Positions 34,778 to 42,723 of a stretch of 64,000 bases of DNA are shown here, piece by piece. A model generated the notes under the pieces. The model was not told the origin of the DNA. It worked only from the letters and a program-made list of their open reading frames with translations, and ran no database searches. This DNA is from Prevotellaceae bacterium UBA4332. GTDB taxonomy: Bacteria; Bacteroidota; Bacteroidia; Bacteroidales; Bacteroidaceae. The translations under genes and the position numbers were made by a program. Each line of letters begins with the position of its first letter. The first letter of the stretch is position 1. Location of the stretch: positions 1-64,000 of the forward strand of contig DGTQ01000025.1 of assembly GCA_002394365.1 (NCBI GenBank), given 5' to 3'.

Positions 34778-35215
34778 ATGAATAAAAGCAAGCAAAGAGA
34801 TTATTATATAGAAAGTAAACGACTTAGGACGGAAGTATTGCAACAAGCAGAACTTCTTAAAGATGCCCCACTTCGTTTTACAATCACCAATGGGATAACA
34901 ATGAATGTTGAAATAACCAAATCTGACCTCAAAACTATTGTCAGTAAAAATGTTGCTGATGATAAATTTAATGCTATCAAGAACGCACTTGCTAAAGACA
35001 TTCCCGGATATTTAGAAAAAGCAGAATATCTTGGATGGAGACCAATAGCAGAAGACAAGCACTTTGAAAGTGCATATTTCGCTTATTTCAGCAGAGAATT
35101 AGGTTGTAAGACTATTATGTGTATGCGTAAACTTCACGACAGTGGAACTTACAAACCGTACGCTATAATTAATGAACACACGTTTAAACATTCCATTACC
35201 GAATTAAGAAAATAG
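34778..35215 (+). CDS. Orphan protein of 145 residues, possibly mobile-element related
   Basis: A soluble protein without signal peptide. The N-terminal half (about 1-75) holds a helix and FTITNGITMNVEITKSDLKTI; the C-terminal half has conserved-looking aromatic and charged residues (EYLGWRPI, ESAYFAYFSRELGCKT, KPYAIINEHTFKHSI). The C-terminal pattern resembles small domains in Bacteroides phage and element polyproteins that have been likened to nucleases, but I cannot confirm this and do not assign a function. It is more AT-rich than its neighbours, has its own promoter, and ends 4 bp before a predicted convergent small RNA. Signs favour recent acquisition. Confidence 0.65.
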   Translation: MNKSKQRDYYIESKRLRTEVLQQAELLKDAPLRFTITNGITMNVEITKSDLKTIVSKNVADDKFNAIKNALAKDIPGYLEKAEYLGWRPIAEDKHFESAYFAYFSRELGCKTIMCMRKLHDSGTYKPYAIINEHTFKHSITELRK

Positions 35216-35352
35216 AAACTCCGTCTTAATAAGTCACTTGCCGATACAAACGGGGCTCTTATCTTAGACGGAGCGTTGGAGTGTCAACATCTTGCAAGTC
35301 GCTTGCCGATACAAACGGGGCTCTTGCCCTATGCGATACACTTTCTTTCTTC
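35216..35352 (-). ncRNA. Predicted small RNA with two 30-nt direct repeats
   Basis: A well-spaced minus-strand promoter (35358-35389) has no coding sequence below it; the longest ATG frame in the segment is 8 codons. The predicted transcript of about 137 nt carries two 30-nt repeats (35296-35325 and 35231-35260, 29 of 30 identical, core GAGCCCCGTTTGTATCGGC) 65 bp apart, each able to form a CCG-CGG hairpin with a UUUGUAU loop. It ends with an 8-bp stem (CTCCGTCT/AGACGGAG, arms 35266-35273 and 35219-35226) enclosing the second repeat, followed by a T-rich stretch. No known RNA family is recognised. Confidence 0.5.
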
Positions 35353-35357
35353 TGCTG

Positions 35358-35389
35358 CAAAGGTAACCATTTTTTTGTTACACTCCAAA
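35358..35389 (-). promoter_or_regulatory. Promoter of the predicted small RNA
   Basis: On the minus strand -33 TTTG at 35389-35386 and -7 TACCTTTG at 35365-35358 with a 20-bp spacer, an exact consensus match. No protein gene starts downstream of it. Confidence 0.65.
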
Positions 35390-35489
35390 ATTTCTTTGCT
35401 ATTTTTTTCAAATGTATTAGTATCTCTCACTACTATGCAAGAAGAGGCGGGTGATAAGTTTCTCTTTGCTACGGCTTTGCTTCTGTATT

Positions 35490-35743
35490 GAATTTGCTAG
35501 CAAATTTAGCGAATTTACTAGCTAATTTGACGAATTTGCTAGCAAATTTGAGGCAGAAGCAATGCAACAAGCAGGAGAGGCTTTGCTACCATGCAAGGGT
35601 GCTTAGCAAGGGCAGGCGGTTGCTAAGTAACTACATTCGGGTGCTTAGCAAGGACAGACTGTTGCTAAGCAACTACATTCTGGTACTTAGCAAGGGCAGG
35701 CAGCTGCTAAGTAACTACATCTGGATGCTGAGCAAGGACGGCT
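35490..35743. repeat. Compound 21-bp-period arrays
   Basis: First array: units at 35490, 35511 and 35532 with a near-perfect palindromic core AATTTGCTAGCAAATT. Two degenerate units follow. Second array: seven units at 35597, 35618, 35639, 35660, 35681, 35702 and 35723, alternating between a GTGCTTAGCAAGG type and a TTGCTAAGTAACTAC type, which makes a 42-bp higher-order repeat. All spacing is 21 bp except a 2-bp slip between the arrays. An open frame running through (35488-35883) only translates these repeats. Confidence 0.85.
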
Positions 35744-35918
35744 ATGTCTTTTGCCAAATGAATAGGAGAAAGATGTGTCTTGAAATAAAATCGGAAATGT
35801 TAAAATTGCCAGACGAAAAAAATATGTTTTTGAGTAAAAACCTTTATTTTTTCATTTCTACTCAGTTTACCAAATTACTGTAGCTCAATAAGTTAGATAA
35901 ACACAAAGATTTCTGGCT
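35744..35918. other. Intergenic sequence between phased arrays
   Basis: No gene, RNA or clear signal is visible between the two repeat groups upstream of trpS; the stretch becomes AT-rich with oligo-A/T runs. Confidence 0.4.
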
Positions 35919-36002
35919 GTAGAAGTACTGCTTCTATCTTTAGAACCAGTAAAACAAGGGGGCAGAAGCAGTGGAAGGGGAGATGGAAGCAGTGGTTCTG
36001 CA
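35919..36002. repeat. 21-bp-period array (AGAAG-CTTCT core)
   Basis: Four degenerate units at 35919, 35940, 35961 and 35982. The first has a palindrome-like AGAAGTACTGCTTCT; later ones keep GAAGCAGTGG. The core type resembles the array at 17056. Confidence 0.65.
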
Positions 36003-36149
36003 AAGGGGACTTGGAATTGTTAAAATTTGACATTTCCCTGCGCAATTTATTTGAGTTAAGGCAACTTATTTTTCAACAAAAGAAAAGGGCGTTTTTGTTT
36101 CATTTACAAGAAATTCACGAGATTGGTAAGGTATTTGAAAAAAAATGAG

Positions 36150-36157
36150 TACCTTTG
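36150..36157 (+). promoter_or_regulatory. trpS promoter, -7 element
   Basis: TACCTTTG, 50 nt before the trpS start codon. The upstream TTTG at 36134 is too close to serve as -33. Confidence 0.5.
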
Positions 36158-36207
36158 TACCTCGTTTCATAATTTGACTGATAATTTTTGTAATAAGACT
36201 GATAAAA

Positions 36208-37305
36208 ATGGAGAAGGTAATACTTACTGGCGACAGACCTACGGGAAGGTTGCACATAGGCCACTACGTGGGTTCACTCAGACGAAGGGTGGAACTGCAA
36301 AATTCTGGCGAGTATGACAAGATATTCATCATGATTGCTGATGCACAGGCTCTGACGGATAATGCCGACAACCCTGAGAAGATAAGGCAGAACGTGATAG
36401 AGGTGGCTCTGGACTACCTGGCTGCCGGCATAGACCCTGAGAAGACCAACATCTTCATACAGAGTGCAGTACCAGAACTGACGGAACTGTCGTTCTACTA
36501 CATGAACCTCGTGAGCGTACAGCGCCTGCAACGCAACCCAACGGTAAAGTCGGAGTTGGAGATGAGGAAGTTTGAGGGAGGCACGCCTACGGGCTTCTTC
36601 TGCTACCCTATATCTCAGGCTGCTGACATCACGCTGTTTAAGGCTACTACTGTGCCTGTGGGCGAAGACCAGAAGCCTATGCTGGAGCAGACCAACGAGA
36701 TAGTGCGCCGCTTCAACCACATATATGGGGGGAACGGAAAGGACAACGTGCTGATAGAGCCAAAGATTCTTCTGCCTGAGAACGAGGCCTGCATGCGCCT
36801 GCCTGGCACTGACGGCAAGGCGAAGATGTCGAAGTCTCTGGGCAACTGCATCTATCTCTCTGACTCTGCCAAGGAACTGAAGAAGAAGGTGAACTCCATG
36901 TTTACCGACCCTCAGCACCTGACCATCGACTCTCCTGGGCACCTGGAGGGCAACACGGTGTTTACCTATCTTGACGCTTTCTGCAAGGATGATGACTTTG
37001 CCAAGTTCTTGCCCGACTACAAGAACCTCGACGAGATGAAGGCTCACTACTGCCGAGGCGGACTGGGCGACGGAACGTGTAAGAAATTCCTGCTCAACGT
37101 GCTCGACGACCGTCTCTCCCCCATCAGGGAGCGCCGCCACGAGTGGGAACAGCGCATACCAGAGGTGGTGGAGATACTGCGCAAGGGCACTGAGGCAGCT
37201 CGCGAGCGTGGCATGAAGACTCTGGCTGAGGTGCGCCACGCCATGCGCATAGACTATTTTGAAGACCCCGACTTCGTGAAGGAACAGGAAGAGAAGTTCT
37301 CTTAG
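36208..37305 (+). CDS. trpS: Tryptophanyl-tRNA synthetase
   Basis: A class I aminoacyl-tRNA synthetase that charges tRNA-Trp. It shows the HIGH motif in GRLHIGHYVGS (His16-His19), the substrate region YPISQAADITLF and the KMSKS loop at 206-210 (KAKMSKSLGN). The 365-residue length fits the bacterial type. The leader contains no obvious T-box or Trp-rich peptide. A long antisense frame over it is a shadow. Confidence 0.97.
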   Translation: MEKVILTGDRPTGRLHIGHYVGSLRRRVELQNSGEYDKIFIMIADAQALTDNADNPEKIRQNVIEVALDYLAAGIDPEKTNIFIQSAVPELTELSFYYMNLVSVQRLQRNPTVKSELEMRKFEGGTPTGFFCYPISQAADITLFKATTVPVGEDQKPMLEQTNEIVRRFNHIYGGNGKDNVLIEPKILLPENEACMRLPGTDGKAKMSKSLGNCIYLSDSAKELKKKVNSMFTDPQHLTIDSPGHLEGNTVFTYLDAFCKDDDFAKFLPDYKNLDEMKAHYCRGGLGDGTCKKFLLNVLDDRLSPIRERRHEWEQRIPEVVEILRKGTEAARERGMKTLAEVRHAMRIDYFEDPDFVKEQEEKFS

Positions 37306-37388
37306 TTACCAGTTACAAGTTACCAGTTAACAATTGCTCATTGCTAATTGCTAATTGCTAATTGCTAATTACTCATTGCTAATTAAAG
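37306..37388. repeat. Low-complexity tandem repeats between trpS and the EamA gene
   Basis: Short repeats of AGTTACCAGTTACA type are followed by five or six copies of an 8-bp ATTGCTAA unit. They fill the whole gap between two codirectional genes. The ACCAGTTACAAGTTA motif recurs at 38314-38330. Confidence 0.75.
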
Positions 37389-37392
37389 ACAG

Positions 37393-38313
37393 ATGATTTG
37401 GATAGTCCTCGCCTTCATTAGTGCTGCCCTGCTGGGACTGTATGACGTAAGCAAGAAACAGGCGCTGAAAGGCAACGCAGTGATACCTGTGCTGATGCTC
37501 AACACGCTGTTTTCGAGCATCATATTCCTGCCGTTCATCCTCCTGTCAAGCAGGGGCGTCTTTACTACGGACTCCCCACTCTACTGCACTGACTACAATT
37601 GGGAGGAGCAAAAGTACATACTGGTAAAGTCGTGTATAGTGCTTGCCTCGTGGCTGTTGGCTTATTTTGGACTGAAACATCTGCCCCTCACCATCGTGGG
37701 ACCTATCAATGCCACGAGACCAGTGATGGTGCTCGTGGGTGCGATGACGCTGTTTGCCGAGAGGCTCAACCTGTGGCAATGGCTGGGCGTGATAGTGGCG
37801 CTGGTGGGCATAGAACTGCTGAAGCACACCTCGAAGAAAGAGGGCATCAACTGGTGGAAAGACAAGTGGATATACTTCATCATACTGAGTAACATACTCG
37901 GAGCCATCAGCGGACTGTATGACAAATATCTCATGGCAACACCAGAGAATGGTGGCGTGGGCCTTAACAAGATGGCAGTACAGTCGTGGTACAACATCTA
38001 CCAGCTGGGCATGATGACAGTGATGCTACTGCTGCTATGGCTGCCTACCCGCAAGAGAACAACACCCTTCCACTGGACATGGAGCATACCGCTGGTGAGC
38101 CTCTTCCTCTGCATGGCAGACTTCGTATATTTCTATGCCCTGGGCATGGATGGAGCGATGATAAGCATCGTGAGCATGGTAAGGCGTGGCTCGGTGATAG
38201 TAAGTTTCCTGTGCGGAGCACTGATATTCCACGAAAAGAACCTGAGAGCCAAGGCTTTAGACCTCGCACTGGTAATACTTTCCATGCTCCTGCTGTATAT
38301 GGGGTCGGAATAG
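37393..38313 (+). CDS. EamA family transporter (DMT superfamily)
   Basis: A 306-residue membrane protein with ten hydrophobic helices in two EamA-like halves (opening IVLAFISAALLGLYDVSKKQAL; GPINATRPVMVLVGAMTLFAERL at the end of the first half; IFHEKNLRAKALDLALVILSMLLL at the C-terminus). Drug/metabolite exporters of this kind move amino acids, sugars or other small molecules; the substrate is not evident. It lies 50 bp before luxS. Confidence 0.88.
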   Translation: MIWIVLAFISAALLGLYDVSKKQALKGNAVIPVLMLNTLFSSIIFLPFILLSSRGVFTTDSPLYCTDYNWEEQKYILVKSCIVLASWLLAYFGLKHLPLTIVGPINATRPVMVLVGAMTLFAERLNLWQWLGVIVALVGIELLKHTSKKEGINWWKDKWIYFIILSNILGAISGLYDKYLMATPENGGVGLNKMAVQSWYNIYQLGMMTVMLLLLWLPTRKRTTPFHWTWSIPLVSLFLCMADFVYFYALGMDGAMISIVSMVRRGSVIVSFLCGALIFHEKNLRAKALDLALVILSMLLLYMGSE

Positions 38314-38362
38314 TACCAGTTACAAGTTAGTCCTCTTTCAATCTTCAATATTTCAATATTCA

Positions 38363-38839
38363 ATGGACCTGATACCTTCATTTACTATTGACCACACAAG
38401 GCTGATGCCTGGCATATACATCTCGAGACAAGACGAGGTGAATGGCGGGATAATAACCACCTACGACATACGCATGACGGCTCCCAACCAAGAGCCTGCC
38501 TTGGGACAGGGAGCGATACACACCATTGAGCACCTCGTGGCTACCTACCTGCGTAATGACGAGGAGTGGAAAGACCAGATAATATACTGGGGACCGATGG
38601 GATGCCTGACTGGCAACTACCTGATAATGAAGGGCGACCGCAAACCAAGCGAGATACGCCAGCTGATAATCGACGCCTTTCAGTCAGTAGTAGATTGGCA
38701 GGGCGAGGTGCCAGGCACTACGCCTGAAACTTGCGGCAACTATCTGCTCCATGACCTGCCTATGGCAAAATGGGAGGCAAAGCGATACGTAAAGCGACTC
38801 AAGGAGGACTTCCACGGAGAATACCCCGTCAAAAATTGA
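38363..38839 (+). CDS. luxS: S-ribosylhomocysteine lyase
   Basis: Splits S-ribosylhomocysteine to homocysteine and the autoinducer-2 precursor in methyl-cycle detoxification. Metal ligands are His53 and His57 with catalytic Glu56 in HTIEH, and the catalytic Cys81 is in GPMGC. Length (158) is standard. A hairpin with T tail follows. Confidence 0.97.
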   Translation: MDLIPSFTIDHTRLMPGIYISRQDEVNGGIITTYDIRMTAPNQEPALGQGAIHTIEHLVATYLRNDEEWKDQIIYWGPMGCLTGNYLIMKGDRKPSEIRQLIIDAFQSVVDWQGEVPGTTPETCGNYLLHDLPMAKWEAKRYVKRLKEDFHGEYPVKN

Positions 38840-38872
38840 CAGAGAATAACGTAATACGTTATGGCAAGCGAT

Positions 38873-38908
38873 AAATCCCGTATTGTTTTTGGCAGTTCGG
38901 GATTTTTT
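38873..38908 (+). terminator. Terminator after luxS
   Basis: An 8-bp stem AAATCCCG / CGGGATTT and a 17-nt loop, followed by TTTT. It overlaps the -33 box of the hisG promoter (38888-38891), so end of one unit and start of the next share sequence. Confidence 0.65.
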
Positions 38909-38919
38909 GTGTATCTTTG
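38888..38919 (+). promoter_or_regulatory. Promoter of hisG
   Basis: TTTG at 38888-38891, 20-bp spacer, TATCTTTG at 38912-38919. The leader of about 35 nt is too short for a classical His leader-peptide attenuator. Confidence 0.72.
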
Positions 38920-38960
38920 CAGTTCATAAAATAAACAAGGAAAAAGAAAAAAAGAAAGAT

Positions 38961-39812
38961 ATGTTAAGAATAGCTGTACAGTCAAAAGGTCGCCTCTATG
39001 AGGACACCATGGACCTGCTCAAGGAGACAGGCATAAAGATAAACAACGCACGCAGAACCCTGCTCGTGCAGTCAAGTAACTTCCCCATCGAGGTGCTCTA
39101 CATGCGCGACGACGACATACCAGAGTGTGTGGCGAGCGGTGTGGCAGACATCGGTATCGTAGGCGAAAACGAGTTTGTGGAGCGTGACGTGGATGCCAAC
39201 ATCGTCAAGCGTCTGGGCTTCTCAAAGTGCCGCATTTCCCTTGCTATACCTGAGGCTATAGACTACCCAGGCGTGAAGTGGTTTGACGGCAAGAAGATTG
39301 CCACCTCCTACCCTAACATACTGAAGAAGTTTGCCAAGGAGCAGGGCATCAACATCGACGTTCACGTGATACAGGGCTCAGTAGAGATAGCACCAGGCAT
39401 AGGACTCTCTGACGGCATCTTCGACATCGTTTCCTCTGGTTCTACCCTCATAAGCAACAAGCTGCGTGAGGTAGAGGTGGTGATGAAGAGCGAGGCTCTG
39501 CTCATAGGCAACAAGGAGCTTTCGGCTGAGAAGCAGGCTACGCTGGACGAGTTCCTGTTCCGCATACAGTCAGTGCTGGTGGCTGACGACAAGAAGTATG
39601 TGCTGATGAATGCACCTACGGACAAGGTGAAGGAGATATGCTCCATACTGCCAGGCATCAAGGCTCCTACTATTCTGCCTCTTGCCACCGAGGGCTGGAC
39701 AAGCATCCATACCGTAGTGGACCAGAAACACTTCTGGGAGATAGTAGGTCAGCTGAAGGCAGCTGGCGCAGAGGGCATACTCGTATTGCCTATTGAGAAG
39801 ATGATATTGTAA
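38961..39812 (+). CDS. hisG: ATP phosphoribosyltransferase (long form)
   Basis: First step of histidine synthesis, joining ATP and PRPP. The 283-residue protein is the long, hexameric form with a C-terminal ACT-like HisG_C domain for histidine feedback. MLRIAVQSKGRLYEDT at the start and the PRPP loop DIVSSGSTLISNKLREVE near 155-172 identify it. The start at 38961 is set by homology and by the promoter. A dispersed C-rich repeat fills the gap to hisD. Confidence 0.96.
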   Translation: MLRIAVQSKGRLYEDTMDLLKETGIKINNARRTLLVQSSNFPIEVLYMRDDDIPECVASGVADIGIVGENEFVERDVDANIVKRLGFSKCRISLAIPEAIDYPGVKWFDGKKIATSYPNILKKFAKEQGINIDVHVIQGSVEIAPGIGLSDGIFDIVSSGSTLISNKLREVEVVMKSEALLIGNKELSAEKQATLDEFLFRIQSVLVADDKKYVLMNAPTDKVKEICSILPGIKAPTILPLATEGWTSIHTVVDQKHFWEIVGQLKAAGAEGILVLPIEKMIL

Positions 39813-39950
39813 CAACCCCCTCCCTGCCAACACGTTGGCATCCCTCCCCGAGAGGGAGGGAGGATAATACTAACAATAAAAGCACCTCTTTGTTGTAATA
39901 TGATTTCTCCCTCTCGGGGAAGAAATGTCGCAGAGCGACAAAAAGGGGAT
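39812..39950. repeat. Dispersed C-rich palindromic elements between hisG and hisD
   Basis: An element at 39812-39863 has the arms CCTCCCTGCCAACACGTTGGC and CTCCCCGAGAGGGAGG; a second at 39905-39950 has CTCCCTCTCGGGGA followed by the perfect hairpin TGTCGC-AGA-GCGACA (39926-39940). The second includes an in-frame ATG (39925) upstream of the true hisD start. Closely similar sequence occurs at the hisC 5' end. Confidence 0.85.
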
Positions 39951-39957
39951 CGTAACT

Positions 39958-41241
39958 ATGAACATTATAAGATTTCCAAATAAAGAAGACTACGCCAAGA
40001 TATGTGAGCGTCCGCACATGGACGTGTCACAACTCAACAGCATCGTTGAGGGTGTGCTGAAGGACATCAGGGAGAATGGCGACAAAGCCGTCATAGCCTA
40101 TGAGGAGAAGTTTGACAAAGCATGCCTGAAACAGCTCGCCGTAACAGACGAGGAAATAGCCGAGGCTGAGACTCTTGTTGACAAAGAGCTGAAAGAAGCA
40201 CTCATCCTTGCCCACAAGAATATTGCAAAGTTCCACGAGGCTCAGAAATTTGAGGGCACAAAGGTGGAGACAGCCAAAGGCGTAACATGCTGGCAGAAGA
40301 GCGTAGCGATAGAGAAGGTAGGCCTCTACATACCTGGTGGCACTGCACCACTGTTCTCTACCGTACTGATGCTTGCCACTCCTGCCAAGATAGCTGGCTG
40401 CAAGGAGATTGTGCTCTGCACCCCTCCAAACAAGGAGGGCAAGGTACACCCTGCCATACTGATGGCAGCAAAGGTGGCTGGAGTAAGCAGAATATTCAAG
40501 GCTGGCGGAGTGCAGGCAATAGGTGCTATGGCTTATGGCACGGAGTCTGTGCCCAAGGTATATAAGATATTCGGTCCTGGCAACCAGTTTGTAATGGCTG
40601 CCAAGCAGCAGGTGTCGCTCCACGATGTGGCTATCGACATGCCAGCTGGACCAAGCGAGGTTTGCGTGATAGCCGACGAGACGAGCAACCCAGAGTTTGT
40701 TGCAGCCGACTTGCTGTCGCAGGCGGAGCATGGCATTGACTCGCAGGTCATACTCATCTCCACGTCTGAGAACATGTTGCAACAGATAACAGCCGAGACG
40801 GAAAGACAACTCGCTGCACTGCCTCGCAAAGAGATAGCTGAAAAGTCGCTTGGCAACTCACAGTTTGTTCTCGTGAAGGACAAAGAGGAGGCTATGGCAC
40901 TAAGCAATGCCTATGCACCAGAGCACCTCATTATAGCGACTCAGGATTATGAGGAACTGGCTGAAAAGGTAGTAAATGCTGGTTCTGTGTTCCTTGGCAA
41001 CTACGCTTGCGAGAGTGCTGGCGACTATGCCTCTGGCACCAACCACACTCTGCCTACTCACGGCTATGCCCTTGCCTACAATGGGGTGAACCTTGACAGC
41101 TACAATCGCAAGGTGACATTCCAGCACCTTACCGAGGAAGGCATCAGGAGCATCGGACCTGCTGTAGTCTGCATGGCTGAGAACGAGCAACTCGAGGCAC
41201 ACGCCAATGCCATGCGACTTAGAGTAAAGAAACTACTATAG
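39958..41241 (+). CDS. hisD: Histidinol dehydrogenase
   Basis: Zinc- and NAD-dependent two-step oxidation of histidinol to histidine. The 427-residue protein shows GLYIPGGTAPLFSTVLMLATPAKIAG near 120 and FGPGNQFVMAAKQQVS near 205, and the late GTNHTLPTHG region. The start MNIIRFPNKEDY at 39958 is preferred over the in-frame ATG at 39925, whose 11 extra codons (MSQSDKKGIVT) are repeat-derived. A second C-rich repeat follows the stop. Confidence 0.96.
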   Translation: MNIIRFPNKEDYAKICERPHMDVSQLNSIVEGVLKDIRENGDKAVIAYEEKFDKACLKQLAVTDEEIAEAETLVDKELKEALILAHKNIAKFHEAQKFEGTKVETAKGVTCWQKSVAIEKVGLYIPGGTAPLFSTVLMLATPAKIAGCKEIVLCTPPNKEGKVHPAILMAAKVAGVSRIFKAGGVQAIGAMAYGTESVPKVYKIFGPGNQFVMAAKQQVSLHDVAIDMPAGPSEVCVIADETSNPEFVAADLLSQAEHGIDSQVILISTSENMLQQITAETERQLAALPRKEIAEKSLGNSQFVLVKDKEEAMALSNAYAPEHLIIATQDYEELAEKVVNAGSVFLGNYACESAGDYASGTNHTLPTHGYALAYNGVNLDSYNRKVTFQHLTEEGIRSIGPAVVCMAENEQLEAHANAMRLRVKKLL

Positions 41242-41246
41242 AATAA

Positions 41247-41311
41247 GGACCCCCTCTAACTCCCCCCAAGGGGGAGGACTCCCCTCCCTTGGGGAGGGGC
41301 TGGGGGTAGGT
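41247..41311. repeat. Dispersed C-rich palindromic element after hisD
   Basis: Two adjacent palindromes, CTCCCCCCAAGGGGGAG and CTCCCTTGGGGAG, in the consensus context CCCCCTCTAACTCCCCC. It lies exactly where the histidine cluster is interrupted. Confidence 0.9.
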
Positions 41312-41322
41312 TTATAACCATC

Positions 41323-42723
41323 ATGACAAAGGACGAATTACTCAACCTGCTAAGACAGGAAGGCAGTGTGATGTCACTCAGGGAGAAAGTGCATCTTACT
41401 GTCCTGTTGAGTATTCCTGCCATCATAGCCCAATTCTCGTTTATCGCCATGCAGATGATAGACGCAGCCATGTTGGGACACCTCAGCACAGATGAAGCAG
41501 CTGCCGTAGGACTCGTCTCTACCACCATCTGGCTTTTTGGCGGGTTGACCTCTGCCTTTGCCAGTGGTTTTGCCGTTCAGGTGGCACACCGCATAGGTGC
41601 TGGTGACAAGGTTGGAGCACGTAGCGTCATAAGGCAAGGCCTGTCGTCGGGCTTTATCTTTGCCTGCATAATGACGACTATAGGTTTGAGCATCTCCCAC
41701 CCTCTCCCCCACTGGCTTGGAGCCTCAGAACACATTTGCGAGGAGGCATCGCGATATTTCGATATTTTCTGCATGGGCATACCACTGATAGTGCTCAATG
41801 GCGTGGCTGCAGGCAGTCTGAGGTGTTCAGGCAACATAAAGGTGCCAAGCATGCTGATGGTTATGATGTGTGTGCTGGACGTTATCTTCAACTACATCTT
41901 TATCTTCCGTTTCCACCTTGGCACGGCAGGAGCTGCCTACGGTACTATAACTGCTTACTTCATCACCATGTGCTGCATGGTGTATGCCATGTCTGTAAAA
42001 GACAAACTGCTGAACTTCCTGCAAGACGATGTGCTCGACTTCAAGCCCAAACTGAAAATCCTGAAGAAGACCTTTCGCATAGGTTTCCCCATAGGACTTG
42101 AGAGAGGGGTAACATGTACGGCACATGTAGCGATATCTTCCATCATAGCTCCACTGGGCAGCGTAGCCATAGCCGCCAATACATTTGGAGTAAACATAGA
42201 ATCCTTGTGCTATATGCCTGGTCATGGCATAGCCGAAGCAGCCACTACACTCGTGGGGCAGAGCAAGGGAGCATCTAAGCGCGACCTCATGCACTCTTTT
42301 GCATGGATATGTATGGCGATGGGCGTCAGCATCATGGCATTCATGGGACTGCTGATGTGGCTCTTTGCTCCAGAGATGTTCAGAGTCATAACTCCAGACA
42401 AGGAGGTAATAGCCCTCGGCACGGAGATACTGCGCATCGAGGCTTGGGCTGAGCCAGGATTTGCTGCCGCCATCATAGCATCAGCAGTATTCGTGGGAGC
42501 TGGCAAGACTTTAATACCTTCGCTCATGAACCTCGGCAGTATATGGATAGTAAGAGTATCGCTAACCCTGCTGCTTGCCCCGACGATGGGACTGCGTGGT
42601 GTGTGGATTGCTATGGCGATAGAACTCTGCTTCCGCGGACTAATCTTCACCATGAGACTTTGCACAAGGAAATGGTCCTACATAAGGGATCACAGTTACC
42701 TTAAGAAACAACAGATACAATGA
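41323..42723 (+). CDS. MATE family efflux transporter
   Basis: A 466-residue membrane protein with twelve predicted helices in two MatE halves (ILLSIPAIIAQFSFIAMQMIDAAMLGHLSTDEAAAVGL is the canonical opening, about 28-65). MATE proteins export cationic drugs or metabolites by sodium or proton antiport. Its stop overlaps the start of the DUF3737 gene (ATGA). Its position between hisD and hisC is unusual. Confidence 0.92.
   Translation: MTKDELLNLLRQEGSVMSLREKVHLTVLLSIPAIIAQFSFIAMQMIDAAMLGHLSTDEAAAVGLVSTTIWLFGGLTSAFASGFAVQVAHRIGAGDKVGARSVIRQGLSSGFIFACIMTTIGLSISHPLPHWLGASEHICEEASRYFDIFCMGIPLIVLNGVAAGSLRCSGNIKVPSMLMVMMCVLDVIFNYIFIFRFHLGTAGAAYGTITAYFITMCCMVYAMSVKDKLLNFLQDDVLDFKPKLKILKKTFRIGFPIGLERGVTCTAHVAISSIIAPLGSVAIAANTFGVNIESLCYMPGHGIAEAATTLVGQSKGASKRDLMHSFAWICMAMGVSIMAFMGLLMWLFAPEMFRVITPDKEVIALGTEILRIEAWAEPGFAAAIIASAVFVGAGKTLIPSLMNLGSIWIVRVSLTLLLAPTMGLRGVWIAMAIELCFRGLIFTMRLCTRKWSYIRDHSYLKKQQIQ

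Noticed and set aside
35231..35325. Two 30-bp direct repeats as a minimal CRISPR
   Set aside because: Only two copies, a 35-bp interval, no cas genes, and the pair falls inside a predicted transcript with a terminator-like hairpin.
35597..35743. Possible CRISPR array because of regular direct repeats
   Set aside because: The 21-bp units are contiguous without unique spacers, and no cas genes are near.
35488..35883. 131-codon frame with LLAN and LLSNYI repeats
   Set aside because: It is a translation of the 21-bp arrays (a multiple of three, so repeats look like protein repeats); no promoter, and composition changes at the array end.
36274..37239. 321-codon minus-strand open frame opposite trpS
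   Set aside because: Leu/Val/His-rich shadow of a clear tRNA synthetase; no promoter or start context.
39925..39957. Upstream ATG (MSQSDKKGIVT) as the hisD start
   Set aside because: These codons derive from a dispersed element also seen in hisC; family alignment starts at MNIIRFP (39958). It remains a possible minor start.
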